From Psettodes erumei (taxonomy: Eukaryota; Chordata; Actinopteri; Pleuronectiformes; Psettodidae): DNA of 64,000 nucleotides. Under the pieces are notes generated by a model. That model worked only from the letters and a program-made list of their open reading frames with translations, searched no databases and had not been told where the DNA came from. The position numbers and the translations under genes were made by a program. Location of the stretch: contig JAFBJZ010000888.1 in the NCBI GenBank assembly GCA_016785225.1, positions 3,414,501-3,478,500 of the forward strand, given 5' to 3'. Positions 24,101 through 34,652 of the stretch are shown piece after piece (the stretch's first letter is position 1; every line of letters starts with the position of its first letter).

Positions 24101-24133
24101 CTCTCTCTCTCTCTCTCTCATTCTCTCTCTTCT
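24101..24133. repeat. (CT)n microsatellite
   Basis: This is a run of CT units with one interruption (CATT). Confidence 0.9.
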
Positions 24134-24367
24134 CCGTTTCAGCCACTCCAACAATGTTCCCTCCACTTTATTATGTTTTCGCCGTTCACTTCCGCTCCCC
24201 CTCTCTCTTCCCTCCTTTCATATCTTTATCACACCGTTTCCTCTATCAATCTCCTCTTGTGTGTCAGCGAGGGTGTCGGCGGAGGACCACACAGTGTTTC
24301 ACATTCCTCCTCAATTAATGACCAACTCGAACATGGAGCCACTCAATCTCCCCCACCCCACCCTTCC

Positions 24368-24370
<3 letters not shown>

Positions 24371-24411
<41 letters not shown>
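24371..24411. repeat. (CA)n microsatellite
   Basis: This is a run of about 20 CA units. It yields a threonine-histidine run in an overlapping open frame. Confidence 0.95.
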
Positions 24412-24412
<1 letters not shown>

Positions 24413-24738
24413 CCCATTTCAATTATTTTTGCCTCCTTTGAAGACAAGTCAGCATTTTTTTATCTATTCCCCTTCCCCTTCTGTCTCTCTCTACCTCTCT
24501 CCCTCCCAGTGGATATATCTCCCAAGGCTCATCACGCGTTCTCCTAACCAGCACTGCATGGCTTCTCCTGTAATGAGCGCAAGCGAGAAAGAGCAAGAAA
24601 GAGAGACAGAGTGTGAGAAAGAGAGCACAGAGAGAAAGGGAGAGAGATGGAGGGAGGTTGGGTTGATGGCTACGACACCTACCTCTGGACTAGATCACGC
24701 CTCCCTCAGACGTGACCTTCACTTTATTTATATTCTAG

Positions 24739-24792
24739 TTTTAAGTAAGGAGTATTTATTAGGGAGGGCCTGTGATTGTGGCGCTCCGTCAG
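24739..24792 (+). other. Orphan exon-like block with strong splice signals
   Basis: The 54-bp block lies between an acceptor with a T-rich tract (TTTATTTATATTCTAG) and a donor matching the full consensus CAG|GTAAGT. One frame is open (LSKEYLLGRACDCGAPS); the other two have stops near the start. It sits just downstream of a CT/CA-rich region. No partner exon was identified. Confidence 0.22.
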
Positions 24793-24911
24793 GTAAGTAA
24801 TGATGCACCTTTGTGCTTGTGCAGCAGCCCCGGTTGCAATTAAAAACAAACACTCTTTCTCTTTCTCTCTGTTCCCTCTCTGCATCATCCCATCAACACC
24901 CCCAAACATAC

Positions 24912-24912
<1 letters not shown>

Positions 24913-24951
<39 letters not shown>
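24913..24951. repeat. (CA)n microsatellite
   Basis: This is a run of about 19 CA units. Confidence 0.95.
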
Positions 24952-24953
<2 letters not shown>

Positions 24954-25194
24954 CCTTCCTCCTCCTTCAGTGTTTGGACACACTCCAGTTTTACCTTCTT
25001 CTTCTTCCTACAGTCTCCCCCTTTTGCCACTCGCTCATTTATGTCTCCCCTGGGAGGAGGTGGTAATGTCCGAGAGGCCCATTTCTCTCCAGCAGGAGCG
25101 GACAGGTCCACTCCTCCGAATGAAAAGGGGAAGGGGGTGATTGTAAAACATGTGTCATTACAGTGTCAAAACACCACACAAGCACAATGACTCC

Positions 25195-25420
25195 ATCCTC
25201 CATCCTTCGCATTCGATGTTTCGGAGGGAATTCATCCCCTAATTTATGGCTCATGAGATAAGCATCCCTGAACTGTGTTGGTGTGCTAAAGGGCTGGCAA
25301 TGACGAATATCATACATGGGCAGAGCGGCTAATATGAATGCTAATATCGCCCCTGACATACAGTAAATCGACCCTGGGTGTGAAACATATGCGGCTTTGG
25401 ATAAAGTGTTCATGTTTCTG
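25195..25420. promoter_or_regulatory. Candidate regulatory block, TAAT-containing
   Basis: This is complex unique sequence with CCCTAATTTATGG, GGCTAATATGAATGCTAATAT and related homeodomain cores. An antisense open frame of 124 codons spans it but has no recognisable domain and no splice context, so I treat it as chance. Confidence 0.2.
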
Positions 25421-25656
25421 TTGGTGGGAGATTAACCTGCTATAGATTTTATTGACATTTTCAGACTGTGGAGCAGGAGTATGGGAACAGGAGTGTGTGG
25501 GGGTGTTTGTGGAGGGGGAGAGGGATACGGGAGCTCACACAAATACGGTGGAAGTAAAATAAAACACTCCCTCCTACCTCCCACCTACACATGTACCAAT
25601 AGCAGGAATCACCAGCAAGCACCGTCCTCTTCTAGCAGTGCCACCACTGACAAACC

Positions 25657-25880
25657 AGCTGTGGTGGAAGAAGAACTCAGATCATTTACTTGAATAAATG
25701 TAGCAGCACTGCAATGTCAAAATACTCAAAATAATGTCAAAATAATAAAAAAAAAAAGTTTAAAGCACGAAACAGCCTCCTTCAGAGGGATTAAATACAC
25801 ATACTGCAGTTAGATTATTTTAACTGATGCACCAAAATGTAAACAGTATTTTACAAGTGCAATGTAGTTTTATGTGAGAC
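25657..25880 (+). mobile_element. Partial copy of the same repeat family as at 11024-11327
   Basis: It starts GCTGTGGTGGAAGAAGAACT and CAGATCATTTACTTGAATAA, the family's left end. It continues with GTTAGATTATTTTAACTGAT and GCACCAAAATGTAAACAG. An internal stretch is replaced or expanded by AATAATGTCAAAATAAT and an A run. The right terminus is missing. Orientation is + as in the 11-kb copy. Confidence 0.6.
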
Positions 25881-26907
25881 AACACAGGACATAAAGTGGG
25901 TGTCATAGAAGAATGTACACATGAGGGAGATGGAAATGATCCCCCTCACTAAGGTGAAAACCTATCTACAATGGCTGTATGTGAAGGACTAACTCAAATG
26001 CAGATGGTTTATTTTTTTGATGTGTTGTGGTTATACTTTGGAGACCTGTACTTATCTCTTTCTGTTTGATGTGTACCCCTTGGGGGTGTGTTTATCTTGT
26101 GCACACACAAATGCAACCACTTAACACCAGCAGTTACCATTTAGCTCATTAGTTTGAACCAAATGGCCAAGGAAGTGGGGTGGGGGTCAGACGTTATTTG
26201 TTTTTGTTTGGTATGTCTTTAATACATCATGTATTTAATTTAATCTGCATTTGGCAACAGTCTTTTGTACTTTGTAGAGGGAAATATGGGTAAAAGTTAA
26301 CTGTAAATAAGTTTTAAATATTGGGAGAATGTCCATGTCCCCTTTACTGTCGGTAGGCACCATCGCTATATAATCCAGGTGGGAGAGCAGAGTTGAGGGC
26401 CAGAGAAAGGGAGACAGGTTATGTTTCTGTCGCTGGCAGCCTGTGGGTCTGCCTTTTTCCCTGGTATGCCAACATCTTTTGAGGTGTTCCTCATAAGAAA
26501 AACAGAGCTCTTTAAAAAGAACAAAAAAACTCCATGTCTGTTTTGAGTCCCTTCTCTTCTCTGCTTTATCCTTTTAATCCTGCTGGTTCTCATCCTGTTT
26601 TGAAGGGTTCCCCACTTTCAAACTTTTGAAGTACTCAAAAACATGACAAGAAACTGTATCTGACCTGTGAATGCTGTGCATTTTTATACTGATGTTCAGT
26701 TCTGCCCTCACTAAACCAATTTTAGAGTTTGTTGAACTACGTTTCTTGCTCTGACTACAAAAACACACTCATGCTTTCAATAAAAAGGCATCACCAATTA
26801 AATTGCTATTTAATTCTTTTTAAAAAAGTCCTTCTGTATGTTTCAATTAATCACTGGTGTAGTTGTTGCTCAGGCTGCAAACAGCCTTGTAGTCCTGTGT
26901 GGCCGTG

Positions 26908-26917
26908 TATAAATAGG
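26908..26917 (+). promoter_or_regulatory. TATA-box-like (or MEF2-like) word
   Basis: TATAAATAGG is preceded by GGCCGTG and followed by moderately GC-balanced sequence, which would put a start about 30 bp on, near 26938. The word also fits the MEF2 consensus. No exon or open frame follows, so a promoter is only possible. Confidence 0.22.
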
Positions 26918-27137
26918 AGTGTATCAGCGTGGAGCATAGCATGGCTTGAGCTCATGTCTAAGAAATGAGGCTAACAAGACTTTCGTTTTGTCTTAATGAA
27001 TAAATTAGAGAAGGTAATGCATAATACATAGATGATCCCATGTTGGATGGAGTGATAGATAATACATATCTTTCATTATTTATTTAATGACATTAACTTG
27101 GTCGGGAGGTTCGGAGCCAAGAGTCCAGCATATATAG

Positions 27138-27163
27138 AGCCTGATTAGAATAATAATCAGGCT
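27138..27163. other. Perfect inverted repeat, 10-bp arms, 6-nt loop
   Basis: AGCCTGATTA (27138-27147) and TAATCAGGCT (27154-27163) are exact reverse complements around GAATAA. Each arm carries GATTA/TAATC, a K50-type homeodomain (OTX/PITX-like) core. It could serve as a hairpin or as a symmetric protein site. A TATATA word lies just upstream. Confidence 0.6.
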
Positions 27164-28699
27164 GAATCACCTTACCTCTGCCTGTCCAACACAACTGACA
27201 ACCTGAGCCTGTACAAAATACTATGACTGTAAGAAAAGCAAACTCCTGTCACTGACCTCTGACACATTAATACCTGACGGGAAAGACCAATGAGACCCTG
27301 TTGAGGTATGACGTTTGAATACCTGCTGTATTTATCAGCAAAGCTTAATTAAAGTGACTAAGTGAATAATGACAGAAAGGTCTCTTCTAATCACGCCTCT
27401 AACATATTACTCTCTGTGATATGTGACTCCTGACTTCTTTCTTTGTGCACAGAAAGAGACGGATCAAGCTGCAGTCAGGAGGCAAACTGCCTTGCTCTGA
27501 CATTCATTTTCCTTTTACCGCTTGTTTGGTCACTACCAACTCCTGAGAAAATGATCTATCTCCTTAGGCACTCCAATGTGTTCACCAGCTAACTTTGTGT
27601 GTCTCCTGTTGGGTGCTGGACACAGTGGGTTTATCAAAGCTTTGTCGCTGTAAAAGGTGGTCTGCTATTCCTGCTGATTCTGATAAAAATGATGAGACAA
27701 ACCAAAAACAAACGTTGGCATCTATAAAACGAAAATCAATAGGGAAGACGCTAAAATAGTCTCAGGTGCAGAGTTGGATGATACGGAGATAGATAGCTAG
27801 GTTTTTCACAAAGAGTGATCCAGCCCTTATTACATATTATACAATGTATATATATACTGGTGCAGTTTAAAAAACATTGTTCATGCTTTTGTATTATATT
27901 TTCAGAGGAACTTGTATTGAATATTCATTGTTTCCTTGATAAAGCAAAAAAGACATAAAAAATAGGCTTACACAAGGAAATACATATATAGTGTCCAAAT
28001 ACATTGTTACCAAAGCTGTGCTGTAAAAAATTACAAAATTCTCAGCAGATGAAACAATAAATACTGATAGCTTCATCTTGGAGAGTGTAAAGCTGGTAGA
28101 ACAGTGAGACGTCTAATAGAATCATTTGGTTAGCAGCGGTGCTGCAACCCTCTGTGTCCTTTTTTTCCCCCAGTACACGATTACTGGTTTTAATCAGCCA
28201 TCCAGCCCGAGACCAATTAATCGTGGAATAAATTAGCCAGTTTGGCCCAGACCTCACCACTCAACAATAGAAACAGAGCAGGAGGAAGAGGGGACTGATG
28301 TGGGTGTGGGATAGGGCAGGGCTGTACATGGAGGCAGGGCCATAAGGTGGAGCTCATAAAGCTTCAGGGTTGTAATGGGTTTCGTGTGCGCCTGGCTCAC
28401 TTCGTTTTGCAACATATGATTTAGCCTGTTGTGACTTCCAGTGCATAACAATCAGAAACAAATCAACAATCAAAAATACGAATGTCAATAGTGGTGGTGA
28501 TCAGTAGCCAGACGTTGAACAAATGTTGAGTTCTGACTTTCTACTCTGCTAATCCATCATATATTTGTCTGTTAGCTTGATTATGCAAGAACTACAGATT
28601 TTCATAATAATTGATGGAGAGATGGCATGGGCCAAGGAAAAAGATACTGATATGCAACCACTTTTGGTGTTTCACTAATAATTAATTAGTTAAAAAGTA

Positions 28700-28860
28700 A
28701 GATTTACAACTATGGAAAACCACTGAACCAATTTTCTTGAAACTTGGTGGAGAGGTGCTTGAGGTCTGTGAGTGACATAAAACACCAGGCTTCATTGAAT
28801 TGAAGGGGAATGTTGCACCATGGAAGAGGTATGCGCTCTACTGAGTGCCATTCTACTGTA
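28700..28860 (+). repeat. Dispersed repeat ending in 'ggtatgcgctctactgagtg'
   Basis: The segment contains CCAATTTTCTTGAAACTTGG and ends GAGGTATGCGCTCTACTGAG, TGCCATTCTA. I recognise both as the body and tail of a widespread fish interspersed repeat. The left border is uncertain and its superfamily is not settled here. Confidence 0.5.
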
Positions 28861-30689
28861 GTCTATAATGAAATTTATAATGAAAAATACATTAAGAAAA
28901 TATAGATAAAAGGAAAGACAATAGTTCTCATCTTCAGGATTTTTTCATTTATTTTATTAATTTGTCCATATCAGAAAATTCCTGACATCAGCATTCGAGT
29001 GTCCCATTATAATTTCCACCATTTACCTGGGGTATCTAACCAATCAGCCGCTCTGTGGTCCTGGAGGTGGGGGTGGTAGTGGGGTAGGCAGGGCCTCTGG
29101 GGTTTATCAGTGGAACATTCGAAGGATCTTCATGGAGGCAGGCAGGGTTTGATGGGCGAGGCACACTTCAGTGTACGGTGAAGGCAGTATGACTAATGTG
29201 TGGAATGGGACATTTACATAGGAGAGGCAGGCTGCGCTCGCAGCCTCCCAGAGGTATGTATGGCTGGCCCAGCACTGTGTCTGCTGCCTGTCCTCAGGGC
29301 TCCCTCTGCCACTTCATTTCCATGCTCCATTTTAGATCAAGGCTTCTCTAATATTTCCACATTATCCAAGGAGGCAATCTAAGATTGGAATTTGATCCAC
29401 TTTGAGGGGACGTGTTGTCACACACACCCCTCTTCCCTGGTTTTTAAGGGTATTTTTTGTTGTGTACCTGTGATGAGAGTCAACGATTTAGTAATTGTTG
29501 TTACGTGTAACGACTTAAAAATTGTAATGAAATGAAAATCATTACAAGGTTGGATTGAATCACTATTTCCATTCCCAGCGTGAATCTAAGTTGACATTTC
29601 TGTTTTTCCTCTCTCCTCATTGTCACCTGTGACAAATTTCACACACGAAGCAAAATGATTTACTTAGCACCAGGCGACAATCACGTTCCACTGGAAATTG
29701 AAAATTAGGCAAAACAACAGTAGGTATTTATACACATCTTGTGACTACTATAACTCATTCTGCGGGAAGTAATTATTACCAACAAACCTTCTCAGCTTGA
29801 GTATTATTAGTGCGCATTAACAAGCACTCCCCTTTGTAATTGTACATGGCAAAAGCAGCAGGTTTTGGGGGGTAAATTAGAGGAGGGGAGAGCCAAAGGG
29901 AGCGAGAGAAAGGATTGGAAAGTTAATCTCGTACAGAAGATGGAGAACCGGAGGGTACAGACAGCAAAGGAAAGATCACTGGGGGCACAGTGGATGTGAA
30001 TATGATAAACAATAACATGGATGAAGCTGCATGTTTTGCAGGCCCTCTCCCTTTGGACCCCTTCTCTCCGCTATACCATATTGTTGTCTTGTTTTAATTA
30101 GGTGTGTGAGAAGTGTTTGTGCATGCATGTACTGCATCTGACTGTGTGCATTTATATAAGATTTTTTCACGTGAAATGGATGAGGAGCGAGAGGTAATGA
30201 GAGTTCCCCTGTGTGTCGCTAACACCCACCTAATGTTCACGCTCAGGTAGGCCTGTTTCCTGTTGGATGTCATGCAAAGAGGATTCTTTACACTATTTTC
30301 ATTCAAGCTGAAATGTGACGTGTCCTCCAAGTGTTAAAAAGAAAGTTACCTCATCGAGGGGAGAGAAATTGCTTTCTGGAAGAATAAAACAGGCTTTTTT
30401 TTCTTTTTCAGTTTTTAGGATTTACCAATACATGTCATGTAAATGAGGTTGGTGCAATTTCACTTGTCCCTGGGGCTTGGATTGTGGTAGAAAAACTGCA
30501 TGTAACAGAATGACAGAGGAATAATATTTTTTGCAGGCACATTCCAAGCAGTTTAGCAGCAGGTCCATTGTGAAAGTGGATGAAAGAGAGCAGCACTTTC
30601 GGTCTTCATTTGATTCATGTCATTGCACTGTAATATCTGTCACTGTTTTGTCGGAGTGGATTATTTTTAAATTATGTTTCATGTAGTTA
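28861..30689. other. Gene-free stretch
   Basis: No gene is seen. There is a 9-bp inverted repeat, TTGTAATGA/TCATTACAA, at about 29522-29547. Bases 28980-29400 are GC-balanced and 29450-30690 AT-rich. No transposon signature was recognised. Confidence 0.5.
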
Positions 30690-30731
30690 TCAACAATAAA
30701 AACTTCAACAATAAAACTCCAACAATAAAAA
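30690..30731 (+). repeat. Three tandem 'caacaataaaaact'-type units
   Basis: CAACAATAAAAACT, CAACAATAAAACTC and CAACAATAAAAACT occur almost head to tail immediately before the hairpin at 30732. Units differ by one or two bases. Confidence 0.7.
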
Positions 30732-30790
30732 CTACTTTTATCATATTGCTCATATTGCAACAAGCAATATGAGCAATATGATAAAAATAG
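30732..30790. other. Long hairpin: 27-bp arms with one mismatch, 5-nt loop
   Basis: The left arm 30732-30758 and right arm 30764-30790 are reverse complements except for one base near the open end. The loop is AACAA. Each arm contains ATATTGCTCATATTGC, itself a near-tandem duplication. The stem is AT-rich. It could be a fold-back of a tiny MITE, or a small-RNA-like hairpin if transcribed. Confidence 0.85.
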
Positions 30791-31109
30791 GATTCAGATA
30801 AATTTTAAGAATTGCACTTTAAGATGTAACCACTGTAGGTACATATTTGAAACGTGCCAAAGAAATCAGATTGTCCTACTTCAAATCCTGCTGCTGTTTA
30901 TTTGATCTGAGTAACACAAAACATTTAGCTTCTTATACCGAGCTCCTGTTTAATTTGAGGGTTTTCCCATTTGTAACCTTCATCTGAATAGAAAAAAAAT
31001 AAAAATGACTGCTTTTTAAAGTAAGTCAAAAGTACTCAGTGCTGTTCCTTTCATCTTCTTTCTTTACATAAGTGTCTGAACCCGGATCTAGCTCTCAATC
31101 AAGCTCCTG
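30791..31109. other. Gene-free AT-rich spacer
   Basis: I see nothing distinctive between the hairpin and the L2 fragment. Confidence 0.5.
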
Positions 31110-31770
31110 ACGGCTGTTAACGGTTCCATATTAGTCAGCCTAAACACACAAGGAGGGGGCCAGAATGCCGTCTTGATGTGCAATCAGCGATCTTTAGCGT
31201 AATACCATCCAGATGGTGGAGGTGAGGACTGACGTCCACAAGAACCAACAGGCCCGAATGGCGCTACTGTGAACACAGTGGAGTCATTCAGGTTCCTCAG
31301 GGACCACCATCTGCAACACCATTAAGTAGGACGCAACCATCTCCAATATAATTAACAAGGCCCAACACAGGATGTTCTCCCTACGTCTACATGTCAACAT
31401 GTCACTGCTAAGTGTGGTCTAACTACATCAACCACAGTGCCTCTGCCTTTTCTCAATGATGCAGTATGTCATTTGAGGAGTTGAGAGGTTTTCGTACTGC
31501 CGCTCGCCCTCCATCAAAGACCTGTAGGATGGCAGAGCAAGGAAAAGGGCAAAGAAAAGATCGCTGCTGGCCCTTTCTGGCCAGACAAGCACCTATTTGA
31601 CATCTTACCCTCTGGAAGACAGTTCCTGTGCATCAGTGCAGCACCACCTGCCACAACAACACTTTCTTCCCAACGGCAATCACCATCCTCAATCTGCCCT
31701 TCTCAGTCTGCAGCCCCCCCCCCAAATCACGAGACAAGGCCTACTCCCACAACTATACACATATACTGAC
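31110..31770 (+). mobile_element. Decayed L2-clade (Maui-like) non-LTR retrotransposon fragment
   Basis: Reverse-transcriptase C-terminal words survive in three different frames. VNTVESFRFL at about 31269 matches the family's ESFKFLG region. NKAQHRMFSLR at about 31354 matches its KAQQRMYFLRxL region. HLFDILPSGRQFL at about 31590 matches its HLFxLLPSGRRFR region. These lie in the order and roughly the spacing of the family, so this is one copy carrying several frameshifts. The 5' part (endonuclease, RT catalytic core) is absent. Orientation is +. Confidence 0.75.
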
Positions 31771-34471
31771 TGACGCAGCTGAAAGATAAAAGGTCCACAC
31801 TTTTTTCACCATTTGGCGTTATTTTGTTTGATTTTATCTGTCGAGTTCTGCTTCATCCCATTCTATGCCAAGGCCAAACTTCCTACCTCGGATTTGCTTT
31901 GTTTAGCATAGTGGACAAGGACCACACTTCCAGGGACAGTATTTCAGCAAATAATTGCAAGACGCAATCTTTACCATGGCATGGGACTTGCAATGATAGG
32001 GAAGGACAGGGTCAGTCTGAATGACGTGCTCATTGTGCTTTCTCATGGAAAAGTCCAGATTGAAAAGAGAGAGTGGGTACACTAACAGTTACAAAAAGAT
32101 TAATACAATTCTTACAAAAAAAAAATAAATGAACAAAATATAATTTTTTCATGAAATTTCACAAAGACAAAATGCCATGAATATCTCACATACCTTCAGT
32201 TCAGAAACAAAGTATTCAAAGCGCCTCTTCATGCCAGTGTAACATGATAAGCACAGTAAAGAAATGTTCCATGCCAGCCAACGTGGTCACAACAGTGTAT
32301 TCTGGTACTGGGAATTACTTTCTGTTTTTTCTGCCTGTCCATTATTTAGCAAACATTCACACTATTACATTTTGATTACATGTAGGTACCTTACAACAAC
32401 ACGTCAGTCAGTCTTCTGTAACTGTATTGTAATGCACAGCCTCAGTAAAGCAGGTCAAACTCCTCAGGAAACCACCCGGCTTGCTCAAAAGTGATTGATT
32501 GCAATTTTGATGGGGGATGAAATGCACAAAGCTCTGGCCAATAACAAGACCAGAAGAAAAAAAAGAGAATGTGTTTCTTTGCTTTTTTTCCTAACAAAGG
32601 GGTCATGAGAAAAACTGGCCACATCCTCTTGTTTGCTTGCATTCCCAGGGTAGATATCTCTCTTTTCATTTCAGTCGTCTTCCTCATTCATGTCTCTTCT
32701 TCGCAGTCGCAGGCCGACTTCTCATCAGTGCAATGCTGCGCAGCGTGCAGCACGCAGCAACAACAGGCTAATTTAGCACAGGGGGAGAAGTGGAAGCTTT
32801 CTTTCTCAAGGCAATAAATACCACCGTTAAAGTAATGAATTTTGGCTTGGAAAACCACACAGATGGAATCATTTGATGACTGTATTCCTCCCTTTTTGTA
32901 CTGTAAGACAGAGCTTAGACAGTGATATTAATTTCACCCAAACATAAAGCTTCTGACAATTTGTTTTAATGCTTTTGGTATGCTCATGCTGAATCTTGAT
33001 CTCTTAAATTTTATGAAGAGCATCCCTTCCTAAAATGCTGAAAATGATTGACATGTGTTCTCCAGGATTACAATGAAGTTGTAATATTGTGCTGCTGAAA
33101 TTTATTTTTTTACTAGAGATCTTGTAATAAAAACTTTTAAAAAAGAAAGCAAAAAAGAAAACCCTTAGCATGCCACGGTCAGTGAAATGAGAAGCTGCAG
33201 GAAGTAACCTCTTACAAGTGTAGCATTTACACAGTGAGTGGCTTAAAGAATGTTGGATGTCGAACCTTGTGCCTGGGTGACAGGGGGCGACGCTTGGCAG
33301 AGAGGGAGTGGGAGCGAAGGTGAAGCCTCCTTGACCCCAAGTATAACGCAGTGGGTGTGGATGGGTGTGGGTGGGGGGGTTGAGGATGGCCTTTCCGGGG
33401 CGCTAAGTGCTCCGCTTGTCCAGCTCTGGCAGGTGAACTGGCAGGGGCTTCACCCCGAGGTTGGAGGGATCAGCGCTGAACACTGGCACAGGATAGGGAT
33501 TCTGGGATACATCCTGGCTGAACATGTGCGTGTGTGTGTGTATGTGTGTGTGCTTTTGTAAGTGGGTGTGATTGGTTGTACAAGCGCATATACATAACAA
33601 CACATGCTCATATGTTCCTCTGTTGTGTGTACGGTTGTGCCTCTCAGTGTTTAGCCCGCAAATAAAGAACACCCTGGTAGTACCAGTTGGCAGATGGAGA
33701 CCCCCGGCCCTCTCTTTGAGTGGGGTAACATGCAGACGACTGTTTTGGAAGAGACTCGACAGGCTCTACACTAGCGCATCATAGGGGCCCTCTAACCTCT
33801 CTGTCGTCTCTGAGGGGCCCTACTGCCCCTTCTGTGCTGGCCTTTTCCAGTCGGAGGGGCGCACAGTCCCTGCCCCCGGCACCCCGCACCTCTCCCTGGC
33901 ATGCGGTGACAAAGAGGGCAGGAGGAGTCAGCGGATACGAGGGTTCACCTGGACAGGACGGAGAGGAGTAACACGCCGAGCTACATTGTCCTGCTCCCCG
34001 AGCTGACACGATAAGAGCTGTTACTGAGAGCCTCTTTGACCTGTTTTTTTTTCCTTTATGAGGAGAAGATAATCCTTGCCTGCTGAAACACATTTGATGC
34101 TGTGATGAAGTGTGTAACACCTTCTGTGCCACATTACAAATGAATCCTGTCATTGCTGAGCTAAAGATGAGCAATTTTTCCCTGCTTTGATTCTGTCTTT
34201 TATATCTTTTTGCTCAAAGTCGTGCACTTTTATGCTTCCACCTCACCATAAACACGTGTATGACAAGTTTATAATTGTAGCTCCAAATCGGCGTGTTGGT
34301 GTGTGCCACATGGAGGCAGGGGAGGCCATAATTGGCATTCCTACCTCTGTGTGCCAGCCGGCTCTCTCTCCTCTCGACAGAGTGAGAGTTGACAAAGAGA
34401 GCGCCAAGCGTTTCCAATCCCACATCCCTCACTTTTTTTTCTTCGCGGCCTGTGACGAGAAGAAGGCGAGA

Positions 34472-34496
34472 TGTGTGTGTGTGTGTGTGTGTGTGT
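34472..34496. repeat. (GT)n microsatellite
   Basis: This is a run of about 12 GT units. Confidence 0.92.
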
Positions 34497-34574
34497 TTTG
34501 GATTAGTGTCTTGCTGCACAATAAATCTTTGTTAAACAAATGCAAAGCAGATGGCACCGTGGTGTCTCCACCGT

Positions 34575-34652
34575 GAGGAGAGAAAGAAAGAGAGAAGGAG
34601 AGAGAGAAAAGGAGAAAGAAAGAGGGAGAGAGAGAGAGAGAGAGAAAAAAAA
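34575..34652 (+). repeat. 78-bp uninterrupted polypurine tract
   Basis: The tract contains only A and G: mixed GAAA/GAGA units pass into (GA)n and an A8 end. Such homopurine-homopyrimidine stretches with mirror symmetry can adopt intramolecular triplex (H-DNA). Confidence 0.9.

Larger units (their letters stand above)
18775..25656. other. Gene-free stretch with several candidate regulatory blocks
   Basis: No supportable gene is seen. It holds microsatellites at 21299-21326, 24101-24133, 24371-24411 and 24913-24951; T/C-rich tracts at about 20950-21110 and 24080-24260; and complex unique blocks at about 19060-19330, 21430-21650, 22540-23240, 23810-24060 and 25195-25420. The longest open frame (254 codons, 24036-24800) runs through (CT)n and (CA)n repeats and is judged spurious. 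Confidence 0.5.
25881..28699. other. Gene-free stretch with a TATA-like site and a hairpin
   Basis: No coding gene is seen. Bases 25881-26860 are AT-rich unique DNA. A TATA-type word lies at 26908-26917 and a 10-bp-arm hairpin at 27138-27163. Bases 27200-28600 are AT-rich, with a short TATATATA run at about 27846. Confidence 0.5.

Noticed and set aside
24036..24800. 254-codon open frame
   Set aside because: It runs through (CT)n and (CA)n arrays and has a serine/leucine/threonine-histidine composition that shifts with the repeats. No domain is seen; only its last 54 bp have splice context.
25039..25413. 124-codon antisense open frame
   Set aside because: No family recognised and no exon signals. 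The sequence looks like a non-coding unique block.
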